64,000 nucleotides of DNA from Aphidius gifuensis. Its lineage: Eukaryota; Arthropoda; Insecta; Hymenoptera; Braconidae. A program made the translations under genes and the position numbers. The notes beneath the pieces are model-generated. The model saw only the letters and a program-made list of their open reading frames with translations. It did not search any database and had not been told where the DNA came from. Of this stretch, positions 13,513 to 26,267 are shown piece by piece. The stretch is from contig NC_057790.1 of the NCBI RefSeq assembly GCF_014905175.1, positions 186,001 to 250,000 of the forward strand, read 5' to 3'. Every line of letters begins with the position of its first letter. The stretch's first letter is position 1.

Positions 13513-14237
13513 TTTAATTTAATGATTATGTAAAAAAATAGAAATATATTTATTAATTACTTTGATTATTGTCTTGATGTATTTAAACGATAACAGACAA
13601 CTTGGCAAGTGTCTTTTAAATTAAAAAAAATAATTATCTATTATAAGAGATTATTTTTTTATTGTTAAATTATAAGATAACACGTGTTTTTATTAATAAA
13701 AAAAAAAAAGTGGATCGGGTGCAATCGGAATTTAGCCGAAGCAACAAATAAACGGATATACCGACTGAAATTCTCACAGTAGATAAAAATACAATTTAGT
13801 TTACCAACGGAAATATTAAAGGGTCCTTTATTTATTATTATTAAAAATTAATAATAATAATAATAATAATTTATTTTTTATATTTATAAAAAAGAGTTAA
13901 AAATATTATAGGTACAATAGAAAAACTTTAACTAATAAACTAATTAAAATCCAATTTAATCTATTTGAATAAAACTTGCGTCATCAACTTATCAACTTCA
14001 AATGACATTGTAAGTTATTTATTTTTAATTTATTCAATTAATTTTATATCAAAAAATACTTGTATCATAATTTTTACAAATTGCATTAGCACTGTAATAA
14101 TATGAAATTTAGGTATATTTTAGTTTTAATTTGTACAGCTTGTTTTTCTTGCCACATTTGTACATCACAAGCAACATTTAATTAAAACACAATTTATAAA
14201 AAATTTAATTATAACAAATATAAAAAATCAATTAACA
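13513..14237. other. Divergent spacer between Aprt and the kringle receptor, with a small upstream ORF
   Basis: This is a bidirectional upstream region. It contains a 27-codon open frame at 14102-14185 (+) beginning MKFRYILVLICTACFSC, which looks like a signal peptide followed by a stop. It lies 52 bases before the ATG chosen for the kringle receptor. The rest is AT-rich with an ATA run near 13853-13870; no TATA box is certain. Confidence 0.45.
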
Positions 14238-17200
14238 ATGTTGATATTTGTTGAATTATTGATGGTTATAATTGCCAATATAATTGAATCAACAATTGCA
14301 CAAGCCAGTAAGTTTAATATAGTAAAAAAACTAATCAACAAATTTAATATTAAAATAAATTTATATTGTTACAAACAAAGTGATAAACACAACAGATTTA
14401 AATAATTGTAAATTAACACAATTTGGAATTGAGTATAAAGGACAAAAAGGAACAACAGCTGGTGATATTCGTTGTCAATCATGGTATGGACATGGTCAAA
14501 TTCATTCAGTACGTTTGTTAAATTCATTGAAAATATAATTCAAGTAAAAAACAAATATATTGTATAAATGACTGTTATGTATCTCAGGTTCATCCTGGTA
14601 TTGAAAACAATGATTTTCCAGAAAAATCAATGCAACTGGCTAAAAATTATTGCAGAAATCCAACAAGAGATCCAAGAGGTCCATGGTGTTACACACTGGA
14701 TCCATCATTGATTGATGATGAGTGTGGAATTCCACTTTGTAATTTTGGTGGTATATATCTGGTAAAAATACATACATGAGTTATGTCTGCTTATTTTTTT
14801 AAATTGAATATTAGAGTGTAGGATAACTGGAGTTGGAGCTGAATACGCTGGCAAATGTAATAAAAGCGCATCAAATAATAAATGTGAAACTTGGGACAAA
14901 AAAAGAGTTCAACAAACGGGACTTACTGAAAAATATCAAAATTCAAAATTTCCAGATTTATCTAGAGAAAAAGCTAAAAATTATTGTCGAAATCCTGATA
15001 ATGATATTGGTGGACCTTGGTGTTGGGTTGAAGAAGAAAATTATGAATATGTTAAAAAACAATATTGTGATGTTTCATTTTGTGATGATAAAAATTGTCT
15101 TGTTTATACAAGAAATTCTTCAGTTTATTCGACAATTAAAAATATTCACAAGTCAATTGGTAGTTTAAAAATTTGGATCAAGTTATGGAATCCTGATGAT
15201 GAGCTAGATGTATGAAAGCAATTAATTAATACAAATATAAAAAATAAAAAAAAAGCATTTATAATTTTGTATAATAATATTTAAAGGGTGAAGCTAGACT
15301 ACTACTCAGTCTTTTACCAATACCAACTTCTTCTAAACATATTGCTCAAGATTGGCGAGCTGGAACTGAAATTATAATATCAAATAGTGGAACTGGACAA
15401 ATATATCCAAATGACGATGATGTACGTTCTATTACAATTAAATAAAAATTAAATATTAACGACTAATTTCATCTAGGATGAAGTTCAATTGGAACCAACT
15501 CCAAATATTATATTAGGCTCCAAATGGACACCACTTACAGTCAACTGGGCAGATGGTTTTATATCAGTTACTCAAGAAGGCTCGAGCAAGCCAATATTTA
15601 TCGATGAGTATGCTAAAGAAAATACAATTTCAAGTACGTTCAAAGATAGTTTTCTTAGCTATGGTTTAATGGGAACTGGTGTCTTGTGGAGTACTGAATT
15701 TTGCAATGAAGGTAAAATTCATCAATCATTTTTTTTCGTCATTAACTTGATAAAGATATACCTATATTGTTTTTTTTTTTTTTTTTGAAATTTCAAGTAT
15801 GTGAAGTGTATACAACATTTGGATTAGAATATATAAATGTTTTGCCAATTAAAAAAAATAATATAAGTTTTGATATAAATTTTTATGTTCGTGCAAATCA
15901 AGAAATTTATATAAAATTTTATCAAACACCAGGAAGTATTTATCCATCTGTTGAGGTAATAATAATAATTATATGTAATAAATTAATTATGATTGATATA
16001 AATATTAATTATAAAAATTCAATTTAAAAGCTTGCAATTGATCATGAAAATTCAATAACACTGACTCATCAATCATCTGAAAAAGCAAATAAATTATATT
16101 TAAAAAATATACAAAGTTTAAATATATTAAATTATTGGAAATGGAATGAATTTACAGTGAGTTTATTTGGTTCTCATTTTCGGCTTTTTTCAAAAAGATA
16201 CTATGGCAATGATGAGATTTTATATGCAAAAGAGCACCTGTTCAGTAGTCTCAGATGGTTCAGTTTTGGTAGCAACGACGTAATTGCCCATTGGACGTTC
16301 TTTTGTGCACCCGAAGATGCCGACAATGTTGAAATACCCACACCACCAAATTGCATTTCCAATACATTGGATTTTAGTTACAACGGTTCACAATGGACCA
16401 CAGTCAAAGATTTACCATGTATACCATGGATCGCCAACGAAGTAAAAATAAAAAAAATATATACCAACAACAAAAACAACAACAACAATTTCAATTACAT
16501 ATATTTTATTTTTTATTAATTATTTTAGATTCCTGATAATGAAAAAAATAATAATTATTTATTTATCGATCAATCAACATTATTACAAGCTACAAATAAA
16601 TGTAAAAATCCAACTCAAGATACAAATGGTCCATACTGCTATGTATTTAATAATAATAATAATAAAAATTTAAATATCATTAAAAATTATTGTTCAATAC
16701 GTACATGTAGATCATTAGAGTGTCGTATGGCTGGTACAGCAAATGATTATATTGGTACATTATCAACAACAAGATCTGGTCGTAAATGTGCAAGTTGGGT
16801 GATCAATATTGATAATAATAATAATAATAATGATAATAATGATAATATATTAAAAAATACAAGGTATGATGTATCAAGGCCATCAGGACTTCAAACAACT
16901 TTTAATAGTAATATAAATGAAAAAGAAAAAGAGCAAAAAAAAGATAAAGAAGCAGAAGAAGAAAAAGATGATGATGATGAAGAAGAAGAAGAAGAAGAAG
17001 AAAATAAGTTGTCCGGGATAAATGAGGATACGATGGCGCCAAAGGCTATTCATGATATCGTCGACTCATTTGATGATAAAAATATTAAATATTCTGATGA
17101 CAAAATTTTACGTGATACAAGTAGTATGGAATTTATGAATTATACCATTGACAATAATAAATTAAATTCACCTGATGTAACTAAATCATCAGCACCAATT

Positions 17201-20200
17201 GTATTCCGTCATCAAGTTGATCCAGCATATTTAAATGACACTCTTTATCCAGAACAAAATGCTAAAAATGCTAGTAATTATTGTCGTGATCCATCAAGAA
17301 GTATTGCTGGTACTTGGTGTTATACAACTGATCCAAATGTACCACAAGATTTGTGTGATGTTAAAGATTGTGAAAAACCAGGTGATATATTTTTATTGTT
17401 GAAATAATAAATATATAGGTATTATATTTATTTATTTTTTTTTTATAATTTAATATTTAGAGGAGTGTACATTTCTTGTGCGTGGAAGTGGTATTGGTAG
17501 ACGTTTATATATTCTACCTGAGCATCGTTTAGATGGACTTCATTTTGCCCTGAAGGCTTGGGAACCAGATCATCCGGATTCAATAACTTTTGTATTTCTT
17601 GCTGACGATGGATTCAAGTCACGATATATACTTAAAATTGGTGCTGCAAATAATGAAAAAGTACTTTTGTATTATCAAAGTGAAACAACTGGTAATTTAA
17701 AAAAAAAAAAAAAACAAATATTTTAAATAATAATTACTTAATCAATTAATTTTTTTTTTAATTAAAGATATAACACTTGTTATGAAAAAAACACTTCCTC
17801 ATTTATTATATATTGGTAAATGGAGTAGTTTTGTTATTAAAATACCACGTGGTAAAGTACAAGTTTTTTATGAAGGTTCAACAAGTCCACTATTTGATTG
17901 GGAACATTCAAGACCAGATGATGCATTTTTACCAGTTTATTATTATTATACAAGTGAAGGTGATCGAACAATTGGTGTTTCATTTGATTGTAATTCTGGT
18001 AAAAAAAAAAGAAAAAGAAAAGATAATATATATTTAAAACAATTTTAATGATGACAGTTGTGTTGGTTTTATGGATTGAAGGTTGTCCAGTTGAAATAGT
18101 TGATACTGATAAATTTAACAGAATAATACCAGTGTCAACTTGGAATACCAAGATGTTATCAACATCAAATCGTCTTGAACTGATGATTCGAGCACGTGGG
18201 GTCGTTTTAATACCTCTTATTTTATTTCCAGCAACTTCTGAGTATTATTTATTTTTTTTTATATTCACATATTCACATATTCACTTGCCAATAGCATGTT
18301 TAAAATAATTCTTACAGAAGCATTTAATCAACACATGTGTATATACATAATATTTTATTTTGTTTTTTTTTTTTCTCTTTATGATAATCGATAATATTTA
18401 TTCGTAATAGGTACTTTGCTCTTACCCTGGGGGAAATGAACCAGTGGATATTTTTTCTCAAAAACACTCATCCAAATGTTAAAATATTTCATAAAGAAAA
18501 AATTGATACACCAAATTTATTCACTCAAAATACATGGACAAATTTTACAATATTGTAAATAAATTATTATTTATTTATAATCAAGTTTAAAAAAAAAAAT
18601 AAAATTTATATAATTTTACAGATGGTTTAATAATACAATCAATGTAGTTTGGAATGGAACACTCGTGTTCAATTATGAGCATACATCGCCCTTGTTATTC
18701 TACTTTTTTTCGTTGTCTGTCGATAAAGGTGGTTGGGCAACTTGGACAGCAAATTGCTTGCCACCAGGTAACTCAATTCAATACAAAACTTGTTGATGAT
18801 AATAATAATAATAATAACAATAATAATAGATTATAAAGAATGTGTGTATATTTATTTTATTTTTTTTATCTCACTTAAATAATGACTTTGTTGTCAAGAC
18901 ATTGACGGTGAGCCTGTGGATGGTGGATGGTCTGAATGGGGCCCTTGGGCATGTAGTGCAAGTTGCAATGGTGGTGTTGGTACAAGTACACGTATTTGTA
19001 ATAATCCAATTCCAAATGTCAAAGGAAAACCTTGTACTGGTCCAAGTATATTAACTGGTACATGTAATTCAATACTTTGTGGTGATATCACTGAAAATAC
19101 AGTTGATATTATTAGAGATAAAATTATGAATAAATATACATCATTGATTGTCAAAGAGGATCAGGCTATCAATATACCTGTTGATCGTGATGTTATTGAT
19201 GCTGTTGTACGTGATTCATTAGATTCACCAAAAATTTACTGGACTCATAATGGAATATACATGTTTTTTACTGATGATAGAGTAAAAATTAAAAATTACA
19301 ATATTAGTTAGTATAATATTTTATAAATATAAATGTCATTTGGATTGAGTATATATGTATAATATTAAATAAAAATTTCTCTTGATTTATAAACTTGTTT
19401 GTTGCAGTTATAAATCGAGCAGAGGTGAATGACTCGGGTGTTTATGCGATCACACTGCATCGTATAGACGATACACATATGATCATGAAACTTGTGAGCC
19501 TGTCGGTGCTTCCTGTCAGAACAAGCGTGACACTTCGTGAAACGTTGTCCATGGATTTAACTTGTCATTGCGTGGTACTTGGTTATCAATATTCAAACTT
19601 AAAAATATACTGGACCAAAGATAAAAATATATGGAAAAGTTATGATACAACAAATATGTCATGGGCTGCTAATACATATCATATTGATAATGTTAATTCA
19701 AGTCATCAAGGATTGTGGGAGTGTCATGTTTTACAAAATCAACATAAATTCAATTGGACAACAAATGCTATTGATATTAATGTCATTGGACCACCAAATT
19801 GGCGAACATATTTAATGGAAGATGATATGACTAAAGCAATATTTGGCTGGATGCCCAATGAAACCACTGTTGCTATGTCTGTTTTTATTATATTTTTTAT
19901 TATTACTGTTGTTACTATTATAACAACAAATTGGTACATTAGGTAAAATTTATTTAAATTTATAATATTTACTTCAGTCTTTTTTTTTTTTTTGCTTTGA
20001 CATTTATTCTTGATAATTTTAATATTGAATTTTTAATTTATCGATTGATTAATTTGATTAGAATTTTATATTTTATATTTTTTTTTCTGTTATGTTAAGT
20101 GGACATGTGCGTTAGATGAAACTTCTTATCAGATTCAAGTCACGTGTTTTTTTTTATTTTATTTAAAAGATGAGTGAAACGAGCACTAGCAAATTACTTC

Positions 20201-20508
20201 CTTATGAATTGAGATAAAAAAATATTAATCAAGTTTATCGATTAAAAAAATACAAGATTAATGATGATATATATAATGAGAAAAAAAAAACAAATCAATT
20301 TTACAGGTTTCAAGAAAGTCTAAAGGGTGCAATGTCACAGAATATTAATTATCAACAAAAAAAACATGAATCAATTCCAAAAAAATCACCAATAAAATCA
20401 ACACCACGAAGAGTGTATGAAAAATTTCAAAATTTATCAAATAAAAATCTATCAATGAAACAAGAAGAAGAAGAAGAAGAAGCTGAGTCTTTACTTGGAC
20501 ATCAATAG
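14238..20508 (+). CDS. Multidomain type I membrane protein: kringles, FAMeT-like domains, TSP1, Ig-like, one TM helix
   Basis: I do not recognise a named orthologue. The 17 exons are 14238-14307, 14381-14508, 14588-14750, 14815-15209, 15287-15421, 15477-15711, 15798-15955, 16031-16441, 16529-17381, 17461-17691, 17768-17998, 18082-18241, 18411-18554, 18622-18767, 18899-19306, 19408-19942 and 20307-20508. All frames close, giving about 1,534 residues. Order: signal peptide (1-23); kringle (C33-C117, with CRNP..GPWCYT); kringle (from about 122, GGPWCW); two domains resembling farnesoic acid O-methyltransferase (Methyltransf_FA); a degenerate kringle (NGPYCY); a kringle with a long acidic insert (about 630-847, GTWCYT); two more FAMeT-like domains (HFALKAWEP.., W..NTINVVWNGTLV); one TSP1 repeat (GGWSEWGPWACSASCNGG); Ig-like domains (DSGVYAI; GLWECHVL); a TM helix near 1442-1466; and a short tail ending ESLLGHQ. 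It is probably a cell-surface adhesion or receptor protein. The exon 2 acceptor has an in-frame alternative at 14394. Confidence 0.82.
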
Positions 20509-21986
20509 TACCAGTATAATAATTGTCATTTAACCAGATAATTAATTCTCTTAATTAAAAATTTAAATAAAAAAAAAAAAACAACTAAATAAAATCGACG
20601 TGAATCAAGTAGGTAGTTGAGAAAACAAAAAAAAAAAAAATCAGCAGCAGCAGCAGCAGAAAAAATCAAGAAGCCAAATAAAAAATAAAATAAAATAAAT
20701 AAATACTATATCAAGTAAGTTGAAAAAAAAAAGAAATGATGAAGAAGAAGTAGAAGAAGAAGCAGAAGACGATGAAGAAAAAAATAAATAAATAAATAAA
20801 ATCATCATCAGAAGAGGGGTATCTTAAAAAAAATCACGCAAAGGTTTATACACATTTTATAAACGTGTCGAATATAGAGAAGGGACGTAGTGCGGTTAAA
20901 ATGTAAAATGCTGATGGGTATATGGTGATGCTGAAGCAAAATAAAAAAAAGATCATCAAAAAAGTAAAAGATAAAAACAATCCTTTGCAAGTTTAAAAGT
21001 TGGCAGGCGATCTTTTTCGATGTTGTGTGTGTACCAACCAAGACATCCCGAGAGCATAACATTCAAAGAGAGAACTTGAAGAAATAAAACGTGTTTAAGA
21101 CAGGTTCACCAATGCTTTATACATATATAAAAAAATAAAGAGAAAAAAAAAGGAGAAAGATATACCTTGATAAAAAAAAATGATATAGAAAAAATATAAA
21201 AAAATTACGGACAGATATTGGACGACAGGTGCCTCGCCCACGTGGACTCTCTCAAACTAAGTATACACGATTCAGTGAGTTGATGATGAGGTGGGATTAT
21301 ATTTATATATACATATACATGCATACAAGAATTGCCAAAGAGAAGGGAAGTTGAAAGAAGGAAAGGAAAGGATAAAATTGTGATATATATGGAAAGGAAA
21401 GGAGATACTTGTGGGGATGTTTAAAAAATAAATATATTTTGATATAAAAAAAAACAAATAAAGTAACAAAGACAGCTTCCTTGTCATCAACAACAACAAC
21501 AACAACTATCTATTCTAGATTAGATGGTACAGTTGTTGTTGTTGTTGTTGGTGGTTGCATTGGTCTCAATTTTTTCAATATATTTAGTGTTGTTTTTGTT
21601 GTTGTTGTATATTATTCAGATGGTGCATGAGGATAAAGTTGAAATAGTAGGTGGAGCTTGTATATATATTGGATGTTGTATGAGATGGAGAGAAGGAGGG
21701 GCACAGTGAGCTACCCATTCGGTAGCAAATGCCTGGTTGCTATAAACCGTCGCAAGGTCAAGATCACTCGGTTAATCCAATATCCAGTCAGTCGAGGATC
21801 TTGCACCTTGCATCGTCGTGTGAACAAGACAAAATACGTGTGTTTATATTATATTCATTCATAATTTTTTTATTATTTTAAATTCTTTTAGTTTTTTTTT
21901 TTTTTTGGTTGACTTGACTTGAAGATTGATATATTAATTGATTGATTGATAAATTGATTTATTAACAAGTAAAAAAATTTAAAAAA
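20509..21986. other. Spacer between the kringle receptor and the PRDM gene
   Basis: The first part, to about 21470, is strikingly purine-rich on the + strand, with CAG, GAA and GAAGAAG runs (CAG near 20643-20658), and includes the receptor's 3'UTR. A perfect CAA/TTG inverted repeat follows at 21488-21550. At about 21700-21845 there is a more GC-balanced block containing CTATAAACCG, possibly the PRDM promoter or 5'UTR. No convincing coding frame is present. Confidence 0.5.
21488..21550. repeat. Perfect 20-bp inverted repeat (CAA arm / TTG arm)
   Basis: The left arm 21488-21507 (CAA repeats ending in ACT) is the exact reverse complement of the right arm 21531-21550. The 23-base loop itself contains a short palindrome, ATCTA-TTC-TAGAT. 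It could form a cruciform in DNA or a stable hairpin in RNA. Confidence 0.8.
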
Positions 21987-24900
21987 ATGGAAACGTGTGT
22001 TTTGATACCTAAAGAATTTTCTTTGGCACTTGCTAATGATATTAATCGACCACACAAGAAGGAAGATGGAGATGTGAGGATATCGGTTTGTTCAACAGTC
22101 TTTATACCTGCTGGTACTCTGATTTATCCATTTCAAGGATCCATCAGGTATGACAAGATTGATTTGTATTCACTTCTTGATGATAATGATGTAAGTAACA
22201 CTTTTGTTTTTCAATAAAAAAAAAAAACTTCAAATAATATACCAAGTTGTTTAATAAATTATTTATTATTAATTTTAGATTCGACGTGAGTATGGATGTT
22301 ACGATGAAGTATCAATGTCCGAGTACAATCATACACATCGCAAGTGTAATTGGATCAGATTTTTACGTATTGTTCAAACTTACAATGATCAGGTCAATTT
22401 AATTGGCACAAAAGTTAAAGGTAATTTTAATAATTTATTAATTTATATTTGTGTCTGATGAAAAATAAAAAATAAATACATATATAAATCAATGAAGCAA
22501 AAAAGTAAAAAGGGTGAAAAACGTGTTTTTATTCATGAATGCAGGTGAGCCAATATTTGAAGTAATCAAGGATGTCCAGCCAGACACGGAGCTCGTCGCC
22601 TGGTTTCTACCAGCATCATCCCACGAGGATCTTGTCTTTATATCGCGTGACGTCTGTTCGCATTCAGATATTTACAGGTGCAGCATTGACTCAATACTTT
22701 CTGGTAAGTTTATATATTCACTATATATTTATCTCAATATACTTTTTTCTTTCTCATTTATTATGTAAAGCTTTCATTGATAAAAAAAATCATTCAATAT
22801 GTCTTTCAATACAACTTTTTTTTTCAACCCAAAAGAAAAGCCCAAAAAAAATTATATATTTTTAAAAATATAAGTAACATGTACTTATTTTCGAGCAAAA
22901 AAAGTTAACACAAAATCAAGTTTAAATTTCATTGATCATTTTTTTATTTTTTCTTCTCAATTCGATTGGTATATAGAAAAAAAATGAGAGAAAAAAAAAA
23001 TGATCATACAAGTATATTTTTATATAAAAAAAAAAAAAAATAAATAAATAAATGTTGTATACAGTAGCAAGAAGTTTGAAAGTAAGGGCCGTCTATGCGT
23101 TAACCACCCATCCATTGTACTGTCCTTTAGTTTCTCGTTGACTGGGTGGATACATATTTGAATCACAAACGCGGTAAATTTCTTGTGATCTGAAACCGAC
23201 AAAAAAATTCCAGCACGTATTTGCATTTCAGATTTGTAAGCAGTTTTACTTTTTTTTTTAAAAAAAAAAAAAGTTCTATCCTTGCTTCTTGACTTTATTT
23301 TATTCCCTCCTCTTCCTCCCCAATTGATTATTTCATTTTTTTTTTTTTTTTGCTCACTGCAGTGTGCTTCTTCATTCGTTGCTCGATTACCCACAATTGC
23401 CGGTGTATACCAAAGACGTCGGCAACTTGACTCGAGTCGGACCAAACCCACTCTATATGTGCCCTTAAATGCGAACGCCATTGCAAATATCATGTCAATT
23501 TATTTATTTTTCTTACCATTGTTGTAAGCTCCTCTTCTATACCCCAAATTCAGAATTTAAATTTTATTTTATTTATTATATATTGGTATAGCTAGTTTAC
23601 ATTTTAAATCTAAATACTATATATATATTTTAAATCCTTTCAATCCATTGTTTTGAAGGATATTTTTAAATAACTCGCTCAACTTTGATGGACTTTTTTT
23701 TTTTTTTTTATTCTTTCAAAAACTCGCATCTTGATTTATTTAAATTTAAACTTGATATAAAAAAATAATCATCATCATTAATTTATTTATTTATTTATTA
23801 TCTTATTATATGTATAAATGAAAAAAGCTTTTTACGCATATGTATATGAAAAGATAAAATGCGGTAAAGATATTTAATTGAAAATTTATCAGTTAAACTA
23901 AAGTAAATATATAAATAAAATATTTTGATGATTCAATTAAAAATATCAGAGACATAAAAATGTCTATTAATTTTTAAAATAATTTAATTATTTATTTAAC
24001 AGAATCACCATTGGATTTATCAACAAGTCTTTTAACACGTAAACCAAAAATATCAATATCTGTATCAGATGCTGATGATTATGAATCAACATCTGAAGAA
24101 TCATCATCATCACGTGTATCCCTAGTCAATGATCAACTTGATTGTAGTGTTTTGACAACTGCAGTTAAACGTGGTGAACGTGTACTTTTACCATGTGAAG
24201 TTTGCGGCAAATCCTTTGATCGTCCATCACTATTAAAACGTCACATGCGAACACACACAGGTCCTCAACAATAACAAATAATTCTTAAGAAATATATATA
24301 ATATAATAAAAACCACAACTCGAAATTATTATTTTTTTTTAAAATGATTATTATTATTAATGATTTCAGGTGAAAAACCACATGTCTGTATGGTTTGTAA
24401 TAAGGGTTTTTCAACATCATCATCTTTAAATACACACAAACGTATTCACAGTGGTGAAAAACCACATCAATGTCTTGTTTGTGGTAAAAAATTTACAGCA
24501 TCATCAAATTTATACTATCATCGTATGACGCATATCAAAGTAAGTTTAACAATAAATATAAATATCCGTTTGAATATAATGCTATTATCAAAAGTCGTCT
24601 ATGCATTTAAATTCAAATGATACATGTTTGCATATGTGTATTTTTATTCATTTGATTTTAAATTGCCGACATTTCCGTATCGCGTAAACCCAGAAGGCAT
24701 TTAATGTCTTTTAAATAACATATAAATAATCCAACTTATATATTTAATTTATTTAAATAAATAAAAACAACACACAGATACTTTTTCAAAGTCGTTTATT
24801 ACTTTTTCATTAATCAGAACGGAAATTGTGGATATATTATTTATAAAAGTACGTATGTATAGAGAATTTTTCTAATCTCCTTCTCTTCTTACCCTTGATG

Positions 24901-26267
24901 ATTTTATTTATTTTTTTTTATTTTTCGAATGTAATGATATCAGGAGCTATGGAGACGGTAAAAATCCAGTTGCGAATTTAGTTGAATATATATATATCTG
25001 TATGTATTTATCTGGATATATTATATGTGGGGGCAAAAGTGGAGTAACAAAAAATAAAATAAAAAATAAAAAAAAGGGGTATAGAAAGAAGGAGAATGAA
25101 AAGACGACCATATAGGCTGGCTTTGCCATCAGCTACTGTAATTGGCCCATTACTTGCTACCGCTTGGAATGCAATCCAATTAGAGAGACAGAGAACCAAT
25201 GTATCCTCCGGCTGTGTTCATCCACTGCTTCAAGATACAACTGACTTTTTTTACTCTCATTTATTTTATTTTTTTACGATATATATATATTTTTTTTTTT
25301 GCTTTTTTCATATGCTCTTGTTTTTTTTTTTGCTTTAGCTACATGTATATATGTATATGCGTACAATTATATTATATTATATGTATGTATATGTATAACA
25401 TTGAGTTTTAAACTTGTGCGTGCTTTAAAATGTTTAAAAAGATATATATTTTTTTTTCTTTCTCTGATGTTCATCTGTGCTTTATTTATTTATTTAATTC
25501 TTTTGCCATATATAGACAAGTGTCCTTGTTGCACACACGTACTTTTTTTTTATTAAATTACCTTATTTTCTCTCAACACGACGAGTTCACCTCTGGTTTA
25601 ACACGACGAGGATCACAAATCGGCGTTTTATATAAGGCACAAAGTCGTTTTAACGCCCGATAAATTTAAACGAATTAACAGAGTAGCGTTTAATCGTCGA
25701 CGTTTTTACTGCTCAGCTTGTTATTTTATTTTTTTTATTTTTTTTTTATTTTCACTTGTGTGTTAAGGATGTGAATGAAATTGTGATGAGCTTTTGATTG
25801 TTTTTTTATTTCTTCATTTATGTGTGTTGTACTATATATTATAAGAGGAAAAAAAAATCATTTTTATTCATTATTTAAACAGTTTTTTTTTATTCATTTA
25901 TTTTTTTTTTTGGGAAAAATTTTATAGTTAATAACAAAGTATTTATTGATATATATATATTTTTTATAGAAAGCTTTTTTTAATTATATTAATGATAATG
26001 ATTTAAAAAATTTGAAAATGTATTTTTATTTTGTTTTTGTTTTTTTTTTTTTTCAAGGAAAAACCACATAAATGCTCACAATGCTCAAAATCATTTCCAA
26101 CACCTGGTGATTTGAAGAGTCATATGTATGTTCACAATGGTTTATGGCCATTCAGATGTCACATTTGCAGTCGTGGTTTTAGTAAACCAACAAATCTCAA
26201 GAATCACATGCTACTGCATCTCGGACGCTGCTCAAACAAGACCAAGTTTGTCAAGTCTGACTCTTGA
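21987..26267 (+). CDS. PR-domain (PRDM family) C2H2 zinc-finger transcription factor
   Basis: PRDM proteins are nuclear regulators that join a SET-related PR domain to C2H2 zinc fingers and usually direct cell fate. Exons are 21987-22190, 22279-22420, 22545-22703, 24003-24260, 24370-24539 and 26058-26267, giving about 380 residues. Residues about 10-140 form the PR domain: VFIPAGTLIYPFQGSI, then CNWIRFLRIVQ and a closing DVQPDTELVAWF. A Ser-rich acidic linker (SPLDLSTSLL..DADDYESTSEESSSS) follows. Five zinc fingers occupy about 232-365; fingers 1-3 use canonical TGEKPH or SGEKPH linkers, finger 3-4 uses IKEKPH, and finger 4-5 has the unusual NGLWPF. The intron before the last exon falls in a finger linker. 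Fingers 2-3 (FSTSSSLNTH, KKFTASSNLYYH) resemble PRDM14 as I remember it, but the subfamily is not certain. The long introns look regulatory. Confidence 0.85.
22704..24002. other. PRDM intron 3 with two GC-balanced islands
   Basis: Most of this 1.3 kb intron is AT-rich, but 23085-23225 and 23350-23475 are clearly more mixed in base composition, with few homopolymers. Open frames on either strand cross long T or A runs and do not resemble proteins, so I read these islands as candidate regulatory DNA. Confidence 0.45.
24540..26057. other. PRDM intron 5 with GC-balanced islands
   Basis: This 1.5 kb intron separates zinc fingers 3 and 4. Two islands, about 25096-25245 and 25565-25710, have mixed composition. 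The second includes two closely spaced ACACGACGAG copies (about 25575-25610). Both lie within T-rich DNA. No splice-compatible coding exon was seen. Confidence 0.45.

Noticed and set aside
14395..14397. Alternative acceptor (AACAG) for receptor exon 2
   Set aside because: It is in frame and possible; the upstream acceptor was kept, but the choice cannot be settled from sequence alone and changes only about five residues.
23020..23493. 157-residue minus-strand open frame in PRDM intron 3
   Set aside because: It runs through poly-A and poly-T tracts, and its better-composed parts overlap noncoding islands without splice support.
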